DNA of 64,000 nt from Polycladomyces zharkentensis (GTDB lineage: Bacteria > Bacillota > Bacilli > Thermoactinomycetales > JIR-001). The stretch covers positions 310,280 to 374,279 of the forward strand of contig NZ_JAFHAP010000008.1 of assembly GCF_016938855.1 (NCBI RefSeq), read 5' to 3'. Each line of letters starts with the position of its first letter. Within the stretch, counting starts at the first letter, position 1. The position numbers were made by a program, and so were the translations under genes. Shown here in pieces: positions 52,380 to 62,248 of this stretch. The notes beneath the pieces were generated by a model that was not told where the DNA came from, made no database searches, and saw nothing but the letters and a program-made list of their open reading frames with translations.

Positions 52380-52870
52380 AGGATGGTTTGTGGAGCAAAC
52401 TTGTTTATGAATTTGCAAGTAAAAAATCGCACATTTCTTCGTGCGACCGGACCGTGCATTATTGGCACGGAGTGATGTTTCAGCTTTCTGGGATTTACAG
52501 AAACGAAGCACACGCCGACCATGGGATATTTGAATCATGGAATGTGCTTTGCCCGTTACCCCTTCACGGGGATAGTCAGAGCGTACACGAAAGGTTGGTA
52601 TATTCATCGAACTGTGCGCATCCTGCCGGCAGTAGGATTTTGTACGTCATGACAGGAGGTGCTGGTGGCGAAGACTCCCACCGGGTGAAACCATGAGCGT
52701 GATCAGGAGGAAACGGCATACTGGTAATAGGTGCGCCGCCCATGCGGATAATGCAGCATTGCTGCACCGTATGGGACACACCCCCGAATCCGGGCCTTGT
52801 CCAAAGCGGAAACGGACTTAGGACGACAACAACCCAAGAATCCCACGTCTTCAGACGTGTGGCGTGTCAA
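52380..52870 (+). mobile_element. decayed IS200/IS605-type element, second type
   Basis: The 3' part is recognisable: a TnpB end reading RCAAHADNAALLHRMGHTPE then SGPCPKRKRT and a stop at ~52817, followed by a right-end form (AAGAATCCCACGTCTTCAGA, CGTGTGGCGTGTCAA) with the CCCACGTC/GACGTG hairpin typical of TnpB elements. Upstream, two adjacent hairpins (TCGCAC/GTGCGA and CCGTGC/GCACGG, 52425-52475) may belong to its left end. No complete gene remains in this 620-bp gap. The sequence differs from copies A and B. Confidence 0.45.
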
Positions 52871-52877
52871 TTTTCTG

Positions 52878-53402
52878 CTACATGCGCTTTGAGGGACGGT
52901 TTTCCTTCTTCGTCGGGAGAGCGTGGATGGCAATCGGGTACCTCACACGGCGTTGTGCTTCCTCTTCCGTGTCACGCACTCGCAACAGCCGCCCGATCAT
53001 CAACAAACCTGTACACACCATCCACATTGTCAAGGAGGAGGGACGGATACCCGGCAGGAACAAATGTACACCGTCTCCCAACAAACCGGTCCAGCTTTCG
53101 CGGATGGTGGCGGTCCAAGGAAAAACGGGAACAAAAAAGACTGCATGCAACAACGTTCCCATTCCCCATACCGAAGCCAACGACAAGCCGTAAACCTGGT
53201 TGGAAACGGAACCCAGTCCCACATACACCATCGCAGTCATCACGGCAACGGCAATATGCGTACCGATCAACATATTGGAGGCTGCATCGCCCGAACCGAA
53301 CCACTGCCATATGAGAAAAGGAAACACCCATTTTTTCAACAACAGCAGCATGCCGATGACAAAGACCGCTTCCATCAACCACATATGCGGTTTCTCTTTC
53401 AT
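52878..53402 (-). CDS. multi-span membrane protein, unknown
   Basis: The 174-residue product has four or five membrane segments (MWLMEAVFVIGMLLLLKKWV, THIAVAVMTAMVYVGLGSVS, WGMGTLLHAVFFVPVFPWTA, SSLTMWMVCTGLLMIGRLLR) and a basic C-terminus. The ATG at 53402 follows GGGGAGGGAG. The family is not recognised. Its leader contains a promoter and an intrinsic terminator, and its 3' end is only a few bases from the right end of an IS relic. Confidence 0.65.
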   Translation of the reverse strand: MKEKPHMWLMEAVFVIGMLLLLKKWVFPFLIWQWFGSGDAASNMLIGTHIAVAVMTAMVYVGLGSVSNQVYGLSLASVWGMGTLLHAVFFVPVFPWTATIRESWTGLLGDGVHLFLPGIRPSSLTMWMVCTGLLMIGRLLRVRDTEEEAQRRVRYPIAIHALPTKKENRPSKRM

Positions 53403-53440
53403 CCGACTCCCTCCCCTGCCACAGATGTATGAAAAATGGG

Positions 53441-53468
53441 ACAAAAAAAGAACCGCCTCGCGGCGGCA
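53441..53468 (-). terminator. intrinsic terminator in the leader of the membrane-protein gene
   Basis: CCGCCGCGAGGCGG on the minus strand is followed by TTCTTTTTTTG. It lies between a sigma-A promoter (53523-53551) and the ATG at 53402, 30-40 bases before the ribosome-binding site. Confidence 0.8.
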
Positions 53469-53522
53469 GGCACAGAACGTGCACCAATGGATAGGAGTGG
53501 AGAGAAACCATACTGTACTTTC

Positions 53523-53551
53523 ATTATAGTCATACGATACAGGCAGGTCAA
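53523..53551 (-). promoter_or_regulatory. strong sigma-A promoter
   Basis: TTGACC (53551-53546) and a consensus TATAAT (53528-53523) with a 17-base spacer. The transcript would run about 70 bases to the terminator at 53441-53468. Confidence 0.7.
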
Positions 53552-53635
53552 CAGGTAATTCCCAATTTTCTGTTTTATGAAAAAGAAGATCCATCCTACA
53601 GAACTGCGAGCAACAGAGCGGTTCGGGGAGAGAAA

Positions 53636-53851
53636 ATGAACTCACTGGGGAGACGGGGATGCGCCCCCAACCTGCTGGCCGATGAATGGTCGACCGATGC
53701 CGTCATCCGAACGGCCATCGACTGGGTTCACCGTTGTTGCGGTGTTATGTTTTTGAGCGGACAGATTCCCGGGATTTATTACCTGTTTACGTCGTTGATC
53801 GTGGTATGGGTGTCTCTTTTCATCTGGCGCGTCCGAACCATGGTTCGCTAA
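53636..53851 (+). CDS. possible small membrane protein, 71 aa
   Basis: The ATG has GGGGAG six bases upstream, and the C-terminal half is one hydrophobic segment (GIYYLFTSLIVVWVSLFIWR) followed by a basic end. The N-terminal half is not typical, and no homologue is recognised; it may be chance. The 216 bases after it (53852-54067) before the aroA stop show nothing else. Confidence 0.3.
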   Translation: MNSLGRRGCAPNLLADEWSTDAVIRTAIDWVHRCCGVMFLSGQIPGIYYLFTSLIVVWVSLFIWRVRTMVR

Positions 53852-54067
53852 ACCCGACGCTTTTTGGACACACTCCTCCCCTTGAAAGTGAATCATCCGG
53901 TCCATCCGGTGTTGCTTCGTTTCCAACAAACCTATGGCGTTCCGGTCGGGGAAGAGAAGGGTGACCTTTTTCCCGCGAGCGACCTTTGCGCCGGCGAAAC
54001 CGTAATGCTAAGGAAAAAGGTACACCCGAATCTGCCTAGTCTCCGGATCAATCCCAAACTTTGCCCG

Positions 54068-55357
54068 TCACGCTCCCAATTGTTCCAGCAGCTCGGCGAA
54101 ACCGGGGAAAGACACATCGATGGCGGCCGCATTTTGAACGGTCACTTCGCCCGATGCTGCCAGACCGGCAATCGCCATCGCCATCCCGATGCGGTGATCG
54201 CCGTGGCTGTCGCAGACGCCGCCTTTCAATCGGGTCGGACCGTGGATGATCAGGCCATCTTCCGTCTCCTCCACTTGGGCGCCCAATTTGCGCAACTCCG
54301 TCGCCGTGGTGGCGATGCGGTTCGTTTCCTTCACCTTCAGCTCGGCTGCATCCTTGATGACCGTCGTCCCTTCCGCCTGGGTCGCCACTACAGCCAACAC
54401 CGGGATTTCGTCAATCAAGCGCGGGATGAGATCGCCTCCCACTTCCACGGCACTGAGACCATCCGCCGACACCGTCACATCGCCGACGGGTTCACCGCAC
54501 CATTCCCCTTTCGGTTCCACCACCACTTCAGCGCCCATCATGCGGAACACATCCAAAATACCGGTCCGGGTCGGATTGAGCCCCACATCCCGCACCGTCA
54601 CACGACTGCCCGGCACCATCAGTGCTGCCGACCAAAGGAACGCTGCCGACGAAACATCTCCGGGTACGCGGACGGATTGACCTGTCAACGTTTGGCCGCC
54701 CCTGACGGCCACCCGGCCGGGCTCGGTTTCCAGTTCCACACCGAAAGCCTGGAGCATCCGCTCCGTATGATCCCTGGAAACAGCCGGTTCGCGTACCACC
54801 GTCGTTCCTTCCGCCTGCAAACCGGCCAGCAGAAGACACGATTTTACCTGAGCACTGGCCACCCGGCTCACGTGCTCGATTCCCCTCAAATGCCCCCCGC
54901 GAACGGCGAGCGGCGTAAACGAACCACCCTCCCGGCCGTCAATGAACGCTCCCATCTCCCGCAACGGTTTCACCACGCGTCCCATCGGACGGCGCGCGAT
55001 GGACTCATCCCCGGCCACGGCGGAGAAAAAGGGGCGTCCGGCCAAAATGCCGAGCATGAGTCGAATGGTGGTACCGGAATTGCCCACATCCAACCATTGG
55101 GACGGCTCGCGCAAACCATCCCACCCTTTCCCCTTGATCAGTACCGTCGTGGGGGTTTCGCGTTCGATCTCCACGCCCAGCCGACGGAAACACGCGATCG
55201 TGCTGAGACAGTCCGCTCCCGGCAAAAAACCGTCCACCTGCGTAGTCCCCTGCGCGATGGCTCCAAACATCACCCCGCGATGGCTGATCGATTTGTCCCC
55301 CGGCACCCGGACCGATTGATGAAACGGCCGTTTGGGGGTGGATCGGATGATGTCCAT
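54068..55357 (-). CDS. aroA: 3-phosphoshikimate 1-carboxyvinyltransferase (EPSP synthase)
   Basis: The 429-residue enzyme joins shikimate-3-phosphate and phosphoenolpyruvate. [40 protein letters not shown], and the C-terminal [20 protein letters not shown] are the family motifs. The LxGNxGTT loop has NSGTT rather than the NAGTA of class I enzymes, so it belongs to class II. In B. subtilis this gene is named aroE. Last gene of the trp-hisC-tyrA-aroA operon. Confidence 0.96.
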   Translation of the reverse strand: MDIIRSTPKRPFHQSVRVPGDKSISHRGVMFGAIAQGTTQVDGFLPGADCLSTIACFRRLGVEIERETPTTVLIKGKGWDGLREPSQWLDVGNSGTTIRLMLGILAGRPFFSAVAGDESIARRPMGRVVKPLREMGAFIDGREGGSFTPLAVRGGHLRGIEHVSRVASAQVKSCLLLAGLQAEGTTVVREPAVSRDHTERMLQAFGVELETEPGRVAVRGGQTLTGQSVRVPGDVSSAAFLWSAALMVPGSRVTVRDVGLNPTRTGILDVFRMMGAEVVVEPKGEWCGEPVGDVTVSADGLSAVEVGGDLIPRLIDEIPVLAVVATQAEGTTVIKDAAELKVKETNRIATTATELRKLGAQVEETEDGLIIHGPTRLKGGVCDSHGDHRIGMAMAIAGLAASGEVTVQNAAAIDVSFPGFAELLEQLGA

Positions 55358-55376
55358 GGTTCTCTCCCTCCCGCAC

Positions 55377-56477
55377 TTATTCGATCACCGTATAATCGGC
55401 TTGTTTGAGCACCGCCACCGCCTGCGTCAAATCTTCTTCGGTACGGAACGACAATCGGAGTACCCCGGCTTCTTCCTCGCGGTTTTCCATTACACCGATG
55501 TTGCTCAAGTTGATGCCATGCTTCCCCAAAAGCGTCGCCACTTCCCCGATCATTCCCGGACGGTCGGGGACGTTTACATAGCATTCATAGGGTCGCAGCA
55601 GGATGCCTTTTTTCCTCTCAGGCAACCGCTCGCGCAGACGTCTCGCCCGGTCGAACAGCGCCTCCACTTCCTGCGCATCACCCGCTTCAATCGCCCGGCG
55701 GAACCGCTGCATCTCCTCCAACCAGTCGTCCATCAACGACAACATCATCTGGCGATTGCTCATCAGAATATCCCGCCACATCACGGGATGACTGGCGGCA
55801 ATGCGCGTCAAATCCCGGAAACCGCCCGCCGCCAACCGGTGGAACCACTCATTCTCCTCATTGTAGCGCCCCACCTGGTTAACCAAGCCGGCCGCGATCA
55901 CATGCGGCAAATGACTGATCGCCCCCACGACCCGGTCATGATGATCCGGGTCCATGATCACCAACTGAGCACGAGTGGCCACCTGCAACAAACGGCTCAA
56001 CCTTTGCACATCCACCAACGGTGTTTCCGGCGTCGGCGTCAATATGTAATACGCATTTTCAAACAGCAACGGATCAGCCGCTTCCACGCCGGAACGGTGA
56101 GAACCGGCCATCGGATGCCCGCCGATGAAAGTGACACCGATCCGGCTCAGCTCCCGGCCGTACCGGACGACCTCCCCTTTGGTGCTGCCGACATCCGAAA
56201 CGATGCATCCCGGTTTGAGCGGCATTTCCCGCAATTGTACCAACAGACGGGTAATCAGCCCGACGGGAACCGCCAAAAACAGAAAATCGGCATCTTTGAC
56301 CGCTTTCGCCATATCCGTGGTTCCTTCATCAATGACGCCGGAGGCGCGGGCCAATTCCAACGAACGCTCGGAAACGTCACAGCCGCAAACCGTGCACCCC
56401 GTCCGCTCCTTGATGCACAAAGCAAGGGACCCGCCGATCAGACCGATCCCGATAACCGTCACTTTCCCTTGATTCAA
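55377..56477 (-). CDS. tyrA: prephenate dehydrogenase with ACT domain
   Basis: The 366-residue NAD-dependent enzyme makes 4-hydroxyphenylpyruvate for tyrosine. [18 protein letters not shown] is the Rossmann loop; [20 protein letters not shown] carries the catalytic His and the substrate-binding residues; the C-terminal ACT domain ([20 protein letters not shown]) allows feedback by amino acids. It overlaps hisC by four bases. Confidence 0.96.
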   Translation of the reverse strand: MNQGKVTVIGIGLIGGSLALCIKERTGCTVCGCDVSERSLELARASGVIDEGTTDMAKAVKDADFLFLAVPVGLITRLLVQLREMPLKPGCIVSDVGSTKGEVVRYGRELSRIGVTFIGGHPMAGSHRSGVEAADPLLFENAYYILTPTPETPLVDVQRLSRLLQVATRAQLVIMDPDHHDRVVGAISHLPHVIAAGLVNQVGRYNEENEWFHRLAAGGFRDLTRIAASHPVMWRDILMSNRQMMLSLMDDWLEEMQRFRRAIEAGDAQEVEALFDRARRLRERLPERKKGILLRPYECYVNVPDRPGMIGEVATLLGKHGINLSNIGVMENREEEAGVLRLSFRTEEDLTQAVAVLKQADYTVIE

Positions 56478-57577
56478 CGGACTTCGTTCCTTTGCCTGCC
56501 CAGACTGACGGCCAATGCGTCCAAGAAGCGGGCGTTTTGTTCAGGTGAGCCGACCGTGACCCGGATGTGCGTCGGATAGCCAAGCGCCTGTCCGGAACGG
56601 ACGATAATGCCTTGTTTCAAAAGCGATTGAAACACTTCGTCAGCCGGCTTGCCCGTATCCAGCAACACAAAATTACCGTGGGAAGGGAAATGGGACAATC
56701 CCCATTCGTGCAACTGGCGGCTGATCGTCTCCACCCCTTCGCGATTGAGACGGCGGCAACGCTCCACGAACGCTTGGTCCGCCAATGCAGCACGGGCAGC
56801 CCGTTGCGCCAGACGGTTGACGTTGAACGGTTCGCGAACACGATCCAGCTCCGTCACGACGTCCGGGTGACCGATGCCGTACCCGATTCGGAAAGCGGCC
56901 AACCCGTAGATCTTGGAAAACGTGCGCAGAACAAACAACTGCGGATAGCGATCCAAAAGAGAAATTGTATCCGGGTAGGCGGGATCGGTCACATATTCAT
57001 AATAAGCCTCATCCACCACAACCAGCACATGCTCCGGCATCCGATCGAGAAAACGGACCAATTCGTCCCGATCCACAATCGTGCCCGTCGGATTGTTGGG
57101 ATTGCAAATCCACACGATGCGCGTCCGTTCGTTCACGGCCGACGCCATCGCCTCCAAATCATGTGTGCCGTCAACCAACGGCACTTCCACCGGTGTGGCG
57201 CCCTCCATCCGCGTCAATGTCCAGTATCGCGGAAACGTCCGATCCGCCATCACCGACTCGGTCCCCGGTTCCAGGTAGGCACGGGCCAACATCTGGACGA
57301 CTTCGTCCGAACCGTTTCCGAAAATCAGGCGCGCTTCGTCCACACCGAGATGAAGAGCCAGTTCCCGACGCAAATCGGGTGCCGCCCCTTCCGGATACAT
57401 GGCAAAAAATTCCCGTTCGGTGGCCAACGATTCCCACACCGCCGGCGAACAACCGAACGGATTTTCATTGGAAGCCAGCTTGATCACTTCTTTGAGTCCC
57501 AGCTCACGCTTTACTTCTTCAAGCGGTTTGCCCGGTTGGTACACAGGCAAACCGCGAATGGCTGCTTTCGGTTTCAT
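56474..57577 (-). CDS. hisC: histidinol-phosphate / aromatic aminotransferase
   Basis: The 367-residue fold-type I PLP enzyme has VIKLASNENPFGCSPAVWES at the N-terminus, WICNPNNPTGTIVDRDEL, VVVDEAYYEYV and the PLP lysine in FVLRTFSKIYGLAAFRIGYG. In this operon position (trpA-hisC-tyrA) it also serves tyrosine and phenylalanine transamination in Bacillus. GGGAGGAG lies ahead of the ATG at 57577. Confidence 0.94.
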   Translation of the reverse strand: MKPKAAIRGLPVYQPGKPLEEVKRELGLKEVIKLASNENPFGCSPAVWESLATEREFFAMYPEGAAPDLRRELALHLGVDEARLIFGNGSDEVVQMLARAYLEPGTESVMADRTFPRYWTLTRMEGATPVEVPLVDGTHDLEAMASAVNERTRIVWICNPNNPTGTIVDRDELVRFLDRMPEHVLVVVDEAYYEYVTDPAYPDTISLLDRYPQLFVLRTFSKIYGLAAFRIGYGIGHPDVVTELDRVREPFNVNRLAQRAARAALADQAFVERCRRLNREGVETISRQLHEWGLSHFPSHGNFVLLDTGKPADEVFQSLLKQGIIVRSGQALGYPTHIRVTVGSPEQNARFLDALAVSLGRQRNEVR

Positions 57578-57611
57578 GCCACGGGCTCCTCCCACCGTTT
57601 TTCTCTCTATC

Positions 57612-58412
57612 TTACTCTGTTTTCAGCTCCCTGACAAATGCCCGGATCTCGGCGAGCGCTTGTTCCCGTTTGGCGGGATTTTGCAGGGCTTCCCGGCGTT
57701 CGCCGATCAAGCGCACCAACGCGCTGCCCACGACAACGGCATCAGCATGGCGGGAAAAACGGCGGACGTGTTCCGGACGCGAAATGCCGAAGCCGATCGC
57801 AGTGGGAACCGGACTGACACGCCGGACTTCTTCCAAAAATGCGTCCACATCCCGTGAAAATCCGTCCCGCACCCCAGTCGTTCCCAGTGAAGAGACACAA
57901 TAGACGAATCCCTGCGCCTGCCCGGCGATCATCCGGACCCGCTCCCGCGACGTCGGCGCCACCAGCGGAATCGCATCCAAACCGTGATCGGCACAAGCAG
58001 TACGCAATGCTTCGTTTTCCTCCACCGGCAAATCAGGAACGATCACCCCGTCGATCCCCGCCTCGCGAGCCGTTTTCGCAAACCGGTCAAAACCCATCTG
58101 TATCAAAGGATTCACATAAGAGAACAAAACCAATGGAACGCGCACCCCCTGCTCACGCGCCGTTTTGGCCAACGCCAACACACGGGACAGATTCATTCCA
58201 TGGGACAACGCCCGGGTGGCCGCTTCCTGAATCACCGGACCATCGGCCAACGGATCGGAATACGGTACACCCAATTCGACCACGGCCACCCCTTCTTCGT
58301 CCAACAGGCGGAGCAGATCCAGGGTCGTTTCCGGATCGGGATCTCCCGCCACCAAAAACGGAATCAGCCGGACTTCCGACGGTTTCCGCAACGCTTGTTC
58401 GATGACCGTCAT
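57612..58412 (-). CDS. trpA: tryptophan synthase alpha chain
   Basis: The 266-residue TIM barrel cleaves indole-3-glycerol phosphate to indole. [20 protein letters not shown] contains the catalytic Glu, and [19 protein letters not shown] the Asp of the active site; [12 protein letters not shown] and [10 protein letters not shown] bind the phosphate. The start at 58412 follows GGAGGCG and overlaps trpB by four bases. Confidence 0.96.
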   Translation of the reverse strand: MTVIEQALRKPSEVRLIPFLVAGDPDPETTLDLLRLLDEEGVAVVELGVPYSDPLADGPVIQEAATRALSHGMNLSRVLALAKTAREQGVRVPLVLFSYVNPLIQMGFDRFAKTAREAGIDGVIVPDLPVEENEALRTACADHGLDAIPLVAPTSRERVRMIAGQAQGFVYCVSSLGTTGVRDGFSRDVDAFLEEVRRVSPVPTAIGFGISRPEHVRRFSRHADAVVVGSALVRLIGERREALQNPAKREQALAEIRAFVRELKTE

Positions 58413-59620
58413 CGCCGTTTCGCCTCCTCCGCCCGAATCGTCTCCACGTCTTTGTCCCCGCGCCCCGACAAACAAATCAACACCGTCTGCTCCCGAGGCA
58501 ACGTACGGGCCAGACGCACTGCCTCCGCCACCGCATGCGCCGACTCCAGCGCGGGCAGGATGCCTTCCGTCCGGCAGAGCAGGCGAACCGCGTCCAACGC
58601 TTCTTCGTCCGTGACCGAAGTATAGCGGACCCGCCCGGACTCCTTCAGATGGGCATGTTCCGGTCCCACACCGGGATAGTCCAGACCGGCGGAGATCGAG
58701 TGCGCCGGTATCACCTGGCCATGTTCATCCTGTAGCAAATAACTGAACGAACCGTGCAACACACCCGGCTTCCCTTTGGACAACGTCGCCGCATGCCGGC
58801 CGGTGGACAGGCCGTGACCGGCCGCTTCCACCCCGTGCAGTTGCACATCGCGATCCGCCAAAAACGCCGCAAACATGCCGATCGCGTTGCTCCCGCCGCC
58901 GACACAGGCCACCACATGGTCGGGGAGGCGGTGTTCGCGGTACAAAAACTGCGCCCTCGCTTCATCGCCGATCACACGCTGGAATGTGCGCACCATCTCC
59001 GGGTACGGATGCGGCCCCACCACCGAACCGATCATGTAAAACGTGTCTTCCACGTGTGTCACCCAATGACGGATCGCTTCACTGGTGGCGTCCTTGAGCG
59101 TCCGGGTCCCTGACCGGACCGGCACCACTTCCGCCCCCAACAATTCCATGCGGAACACGTTCAACTGTTGTCTGCGGACATCTTCTTCTCCCATGAATAC
59201 CTTGCATTCCATCCCCAACAGGGCGGCTACCGTCGCTGACGCCACACCGTGTTGACCGGCTCCGGTCTCGGCAATCAGTTTCTTTTTCCCCATCCGTTTG
59301 GCCAAAAGTGCCTGTCCCAACGTATTGTTGATTTTGTGTGCGCCTGTGTGGTTCAAATCCTCCCGTTTCAAAAACAGCCGGGCGCCGCCCACGTATTCCG
59401 TCAACCGCTGGGCGTACGTCAGCGGTGTGGGACGGCCGGAGTACTCTTCCAACAGGGTCCGCAATTCCTCGTGAAATGCGGGGTCGGCGATCGCTTCCCG
59501 AAACGCCGATTCCAGCTCGTTCAACGCGTACATCAAAGTCTCAGGGACAAAACGACCCCCGAACCGGCCGTATCTGCCGTTTTGATCAACTTGGGTTTCC
59601 AATGGGAGTTGGGTTTTCAC
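58409..59620 (-). CDS. trpB: tryptophan synthase beta chain
   Basis: The 403-residue PLP enzyme condenses indole with serine. [18 protein letters not shown], the PLP lysine in [40 protein letters not shown] and [16 protein letters not shown] are intact. It overlaps trpF by 35 bases, with a GTG or TTG-like start region at 59620. Confidence 0.96.
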   Translation of the reverse strand: MKTQLPLETQVDQNGRYGRFGGRFVPETLMYALNELESAFREAIADPAFHEELRTLLEEYSGRPTPLTYAQRLTEYVGGARLFLKREDLNHTGAHKINNTLGQALLAKRMGKKKLIAETGAGQHGVASATVAALLGMECKVFMGEEDVRRQQLNVFRMELLGAEVVPVRSGTRTLKDATSEAIRHWVTHVEDTFYMIGSVVGPHPYPEMVRTFQRVIGDEARAQFLYREHRLPDHVVACVGGGSNAIGMFAAFLADRDVQLHGVEAAGHGLSTGRHAATLSKGKPGVLHGSFSYLLQDEHGQVIPAHSISAGLDYPGVGPEHAHLKESGRVRYTSVTDEEALDAVRLLCRTEGILPALESAHAVAEAVRLARTLPREQTVLICLSGRGDKDVETIRAEEAKRR

Positions 59621-60248
59621 CGGCTCTCACCCTTTCCACAAACGCCTGGATTTTTTCAGGGTCTTTCCTTCCGTTCGTCTCCACACCGCTGGATACGTCC
59701 ACCCCGTCAGGACGATATGCGGTGACCAGTTGGCCGACATTGTCCGGCGTCAAACCACCCGCCACCCATACGTCACACGGCGTTTCCCGCCACATGCTTC
59801 GGATTTCGGGAATCCGTTCCCAGGAAAACGGCCGTCCCGACCCGCCGCCGGCAGAGTCGAACAATGCCGTATCAATCCACTGTGCATAGGCATCCGGGTC
59901 AGGCAAGGGACCGTCCGGAACAACGGAAAACGCCTTGATCACGTCCACTCCGCATGCTTCTTTGATCCGGCGACAATATGCAGGGGATTCGTCACCGTGC
60001 AACTGGACGGCGGAAAACGAATACCGTTTCAACCATCGTTCTGCTTCTGGAAACGACGCGTTTTGCAACACGGCCACCGCTTTGACAGACGGAGGCAGCG
60101 CGGCCAACAAACGGGGTAACCGCGATTCCGGCACGGTACGCTTACGCCCCGGAACGAGGATGACACCGGCCGCATCCACATCCAAACCGTGAAGCGTCTC
60201 GGCATCCGCTTCCGTTTGCAAGCCGCAGATTTTCACCGCTGTTCGCAC
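59586..60248 (-). CDS. trpF: phosphoribosylanthranilate isomerase
   Basis: The 220-residue TIM barrel has [20 protein letters not shown] (catalytic Cys), [12 protein letters not shown] and [20 protein letters not shown] then [23 protein letters not shown] start at 60248, overlapping the trpC end. Confidence 0.95.
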   Translation of the reverse strand: MRTAVKICGLQTEADAETLHGLDVDAAGVILVPGRKRTVPESRLPRLLAALPPSVKAVAVLQNASFPEAERWLKRYSFSAVQLHGDESPAYCRRIKEACGVDVIKAFSVVPDGPLPDPDAYAQWIDTALFDSAGGGSGRPFSWERIPEIRSMWRETPCDVWVAGGLTPDNVGQLVTAYRPDGVDVSSGVETNGRKDPEKIQAFVERVRAGENPTPIGNPS

Positions 60249-61030
60249 GAGACCGCCCCCGTCAGCAACGCACGTACCGCCGATTCCGGATCATCCTGAC
60301 GCATCAGGGATTCCCCCACCAGCATCCCGTCCACGCCGCAAGCTGCCGCCCGTGCCACATCCTGCGGTGAAGCGATGCCGCTTTCGGTGATGACGGGGAT
60401 CGAATCGGGCAACAAGGGGCATAACCGTTCCGTGGTGGCCAAATCCGTCACAAACGTGTGCAGATCCCGGTTGTTGACACCCAATACATCCGGTTTTGCC
60501 GCCAGCGCCCGGTCCAATTCCTCTTCCCGGTGTACCTCTATCAACACTTCCAATCCCAGTTCGTGCGCCCTGCGGGACAGCGCAACGATGCGCTCCTCAT
60601 CCAATATGGCCGCGATCAGAAGGATGGCGTCGGCCCCGATCAACCGGCTTTCCACCACTTGACTTTCATCAAGCAAAAAATCCTTCCGCAGAACCGGAAT
60701 GTGGACCGTTTGCTTCACCGCGGTCAGGTAATCCGCCCGGCCGCTGAAAAACGTTTCGTCGGTCAACACCGAAATCGCTGCGGCACCTCCCCGTTCATAT
60801 GCCGCTGCGATTTGAACGGGATCGACCGTTTCCCGGATCGTACCCTTTGAAGGCGAAGCCGGCTTCACCTCCGCGATCAAAGCCGGAACACCGTTCTTCC
60901 GCTTCATGGCCTGCGCCAGCGATCGCACTGGCGGCATACGTTCGGCCCGTTTTGCATCTTCCGATGTCAGGCGGCTTTTCAACCGCTGTACTTCCTCCCG
61001 TTTCACCGATACGATTTTGTCAAGAAACAC
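60233..61030 (-). CDS. trpC: indole-3-glycerol phosphate synthase
   Basis: The 265-residue enzyme has ALIAEVKPASPSKGTIRETV (catalytic Lys), VLRKDFLLDESQVVESRLIG, LEVLIEVHREEELDRAL and VITESGIASPQDVARAA then CGVDGMLVGESLMR. A GTG at 61030 with GGAGGTG upstream is the start; the open frame further out is antisense or shadow of trpD. Confidence 0.95.
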   Translation of the reverse strand: MFLDKIVSVKREEVQRLKSRLTSEDAKRAERMPPVRSLAQAMKRKNGVPALIAEVKPASPSKGTIRETVDPVQIAAAYERGGAAAISVLTDETFFSGRADYLTAVKQTVHIPVLRKDFLLDESQVVESRLIGADAILLIAAILDEERIVALSRRAHELGLEVLIEVHREEELDRALAAKPDVLGVNNRDLHTFVTDLATTERLCPLLPDSIPVITESGIASPQDVARAAACGVDGMLVGESLMRQDDPESAVRALLTGAVSCEQR

Positions 61031-62045
61031 GCGAACACACCTCCACCGAAAACCGAACCATCTCCTCCAACTGGCGCAACGCCGCTCCTTCGTCGATCGC
61101 ACGGGCAGCCATCCGCACGCCTTCGGCCAGACTGTCAACTCGATCCGCCACCCACAACACCGCTCCGGCATTGGCCAACACGATGTCCCGCGGCGCCCCC
61201 GGTTCGCCGGCGAGCACCCGGCGGATCAAACCGGCGCTGGTTTGTGCGTCGCCGCCTGCCACCGCTGCCAGCGGTGCAGGGATCAAACCCATTTCCTCGG
61301 GTGTGATGGTATACGTGCGGACACGACCGTCTCGTACCTCGCTCACCCGTGTGGGGCCGGACACGGAGATTTCGTCCAGGCCGTCCATCCCGGCCACCAC
61401 CATGGCCCGCTCAATGCCCAACATCAACAATACGCGGGCGACCGTTTCCGTCAAATCAGGGTCGTACACGCCGACCAATTGGCGACGAACCCCGGCCGGA
61501 TTGGCCAGCGGACCCAGCAGATTGAAACAAGTGCGAAATCCGAGGGCTTTTCTTGCCGGCATGACATGTTTCATCGCTTGGTGATACAACGGCGCGTACA
61601 GAAAACAAATCCCCGTCTGTTCCAACATGGCGCGTGCAGCATCGGGTGTGGTGGAAATCTGCACGCCCAACGCTTCCAGCACATCAGCACTGCCGCTTTT
61701 GGATGAAACAGCCCGGTTGCCGTGTTTGGCCACCTTTACCCCGCAAGCGGAGGCAAGGATCGCGGCGGCGGTGGAAATATTGAACGTACGGCCGCCATCG
61801 CCGCCCGTTCCGCAAGTGTCCACGGCGTCGGTCGCAGGCTTCTCCCAGCGAAGCGCCCGACTGCGGAGACTCTCCGCCATTCCGGCCAACTCTTCGGCCG
61901 TTTCACCCTTCATGCGCAAAGCGGTCAGCAAACCGGCCACTTGCGCCGGCTCCCACAAGCCGTTCATCAATTCATCCATCACTTGACGGGCTTCGTCACG
62001 TGACAAATCGTGTCCTTCCACAACGCGGGTCAACAAAGCAGGCAT
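61020..62045 (-). CDS. trpD: anthranilate phosphoribosyltransferase
   Basis: The 341-residue enzyme has the PRPP loop DTCGTGGDGGRTFNISTAAA, VAKHGNRAVSSKSGSADVLE and FLYAPLYHQAMKHVMPARKA. It is the first structural gene behind the TRAP attenuator; trpE, which would normally come first, is absent between aroH and trpD. Confidence 0.96.
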   Translation of the reverse strand: MPALLTRVVEGHDLSRDEARQVMDELMNGLWEPAQVAGLLTALRMKGETAEELAGMAESLRSRALRWEKPATDAVDTCGTGGDGGRTFNISTAAAILASACGVKVAKHGNRAVSSKSGSADVLEALGVQISTTPDAARAMLEQTGICFLYAPLYHQAMKHVMPARKALGFRTCFNLLGPLANPAGVRRQLVGVYDPDLTETVARVLLMLGIERAMVVAGMDGLDEISVSGPTRVSEVRDGRVRTYTITPEEMGLIPAPLAAVAGGDAQTSAGLIRRVLAGEPGAPRDIVLANAGAVLWVADRVDSLAEGVRMAARAIDEGAALRQLEEMVRFSVEVCSRVS

Positions 62046-62130
62046 CGGTATCCCTCCGGTCGATGATGTGCGGGCTGATGAGACGACCGGCGGGAAGAGA
62101 ACAGAGAAGCAACGGGAGGATCAGTGAGGA

Positions 62131-62163
62131 AAGAAAAACGACCAAAGCAGAGGCGCTTTGGTC
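62131..62163 (-). terminator. trp attenuator terminator
   Basis: GACCAAAGC-gcctct-GCTTTGGTC on the minus strand is followed by GTTTTTCTTT. It lies between the TRAP site and trpD. CGGAGT (62190-62185) and ACTCCG (62168-62163) can pair as an antiterminator, whose 3' arm touches the first base of the terminator stem. Confidence 0.85.
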
Positions 62164-62185
62164 GGAGTTGTCCGTTTCGTTTTCA

Positions 62186-62248
62186 CTCCGCTCCGCTCTG
62201 CTATGCTCTTCCCGTCTCGTCTCCAACTCGGCTCAACTCGGCTTACTC
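62186..62248 (-). promoter_or_regulatory. TRAP-binding site of the trp leader
   Basis: Eleven GAG/TAG triplets can be counted on the minus strand between 62248 and 62186, nine of the spacers being 2-3 bases (GAGTTGAGCCGAGTTGGAG is the clearest part); one extra GGG sits in the middle. Eleven NAG repeats is the number that wraps once around the 11-subunit TRAP ring of Bacillus. Tryptophan-bound TRAP here would block the antiterminator and cause termination. The first repeats overlap the aroH stop. Confidence 0.9.

Noticed and set aside
53864-55408. 514-codon plus-strand open frame opposite aroA
   Set aside because: It is the antisense of aroA and neighbouring DNA, rich in His/Arg/Pro, without family motifs; aroA on the minus strand is certain.
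55332-57634. Long plus-strand open frames (415 and 355 codons) opposite tyrA and hisC
   Set aside because: Antisense shadows in GC-rich coding DNA; both minus-strand genes have full motifs and operon overlaps.
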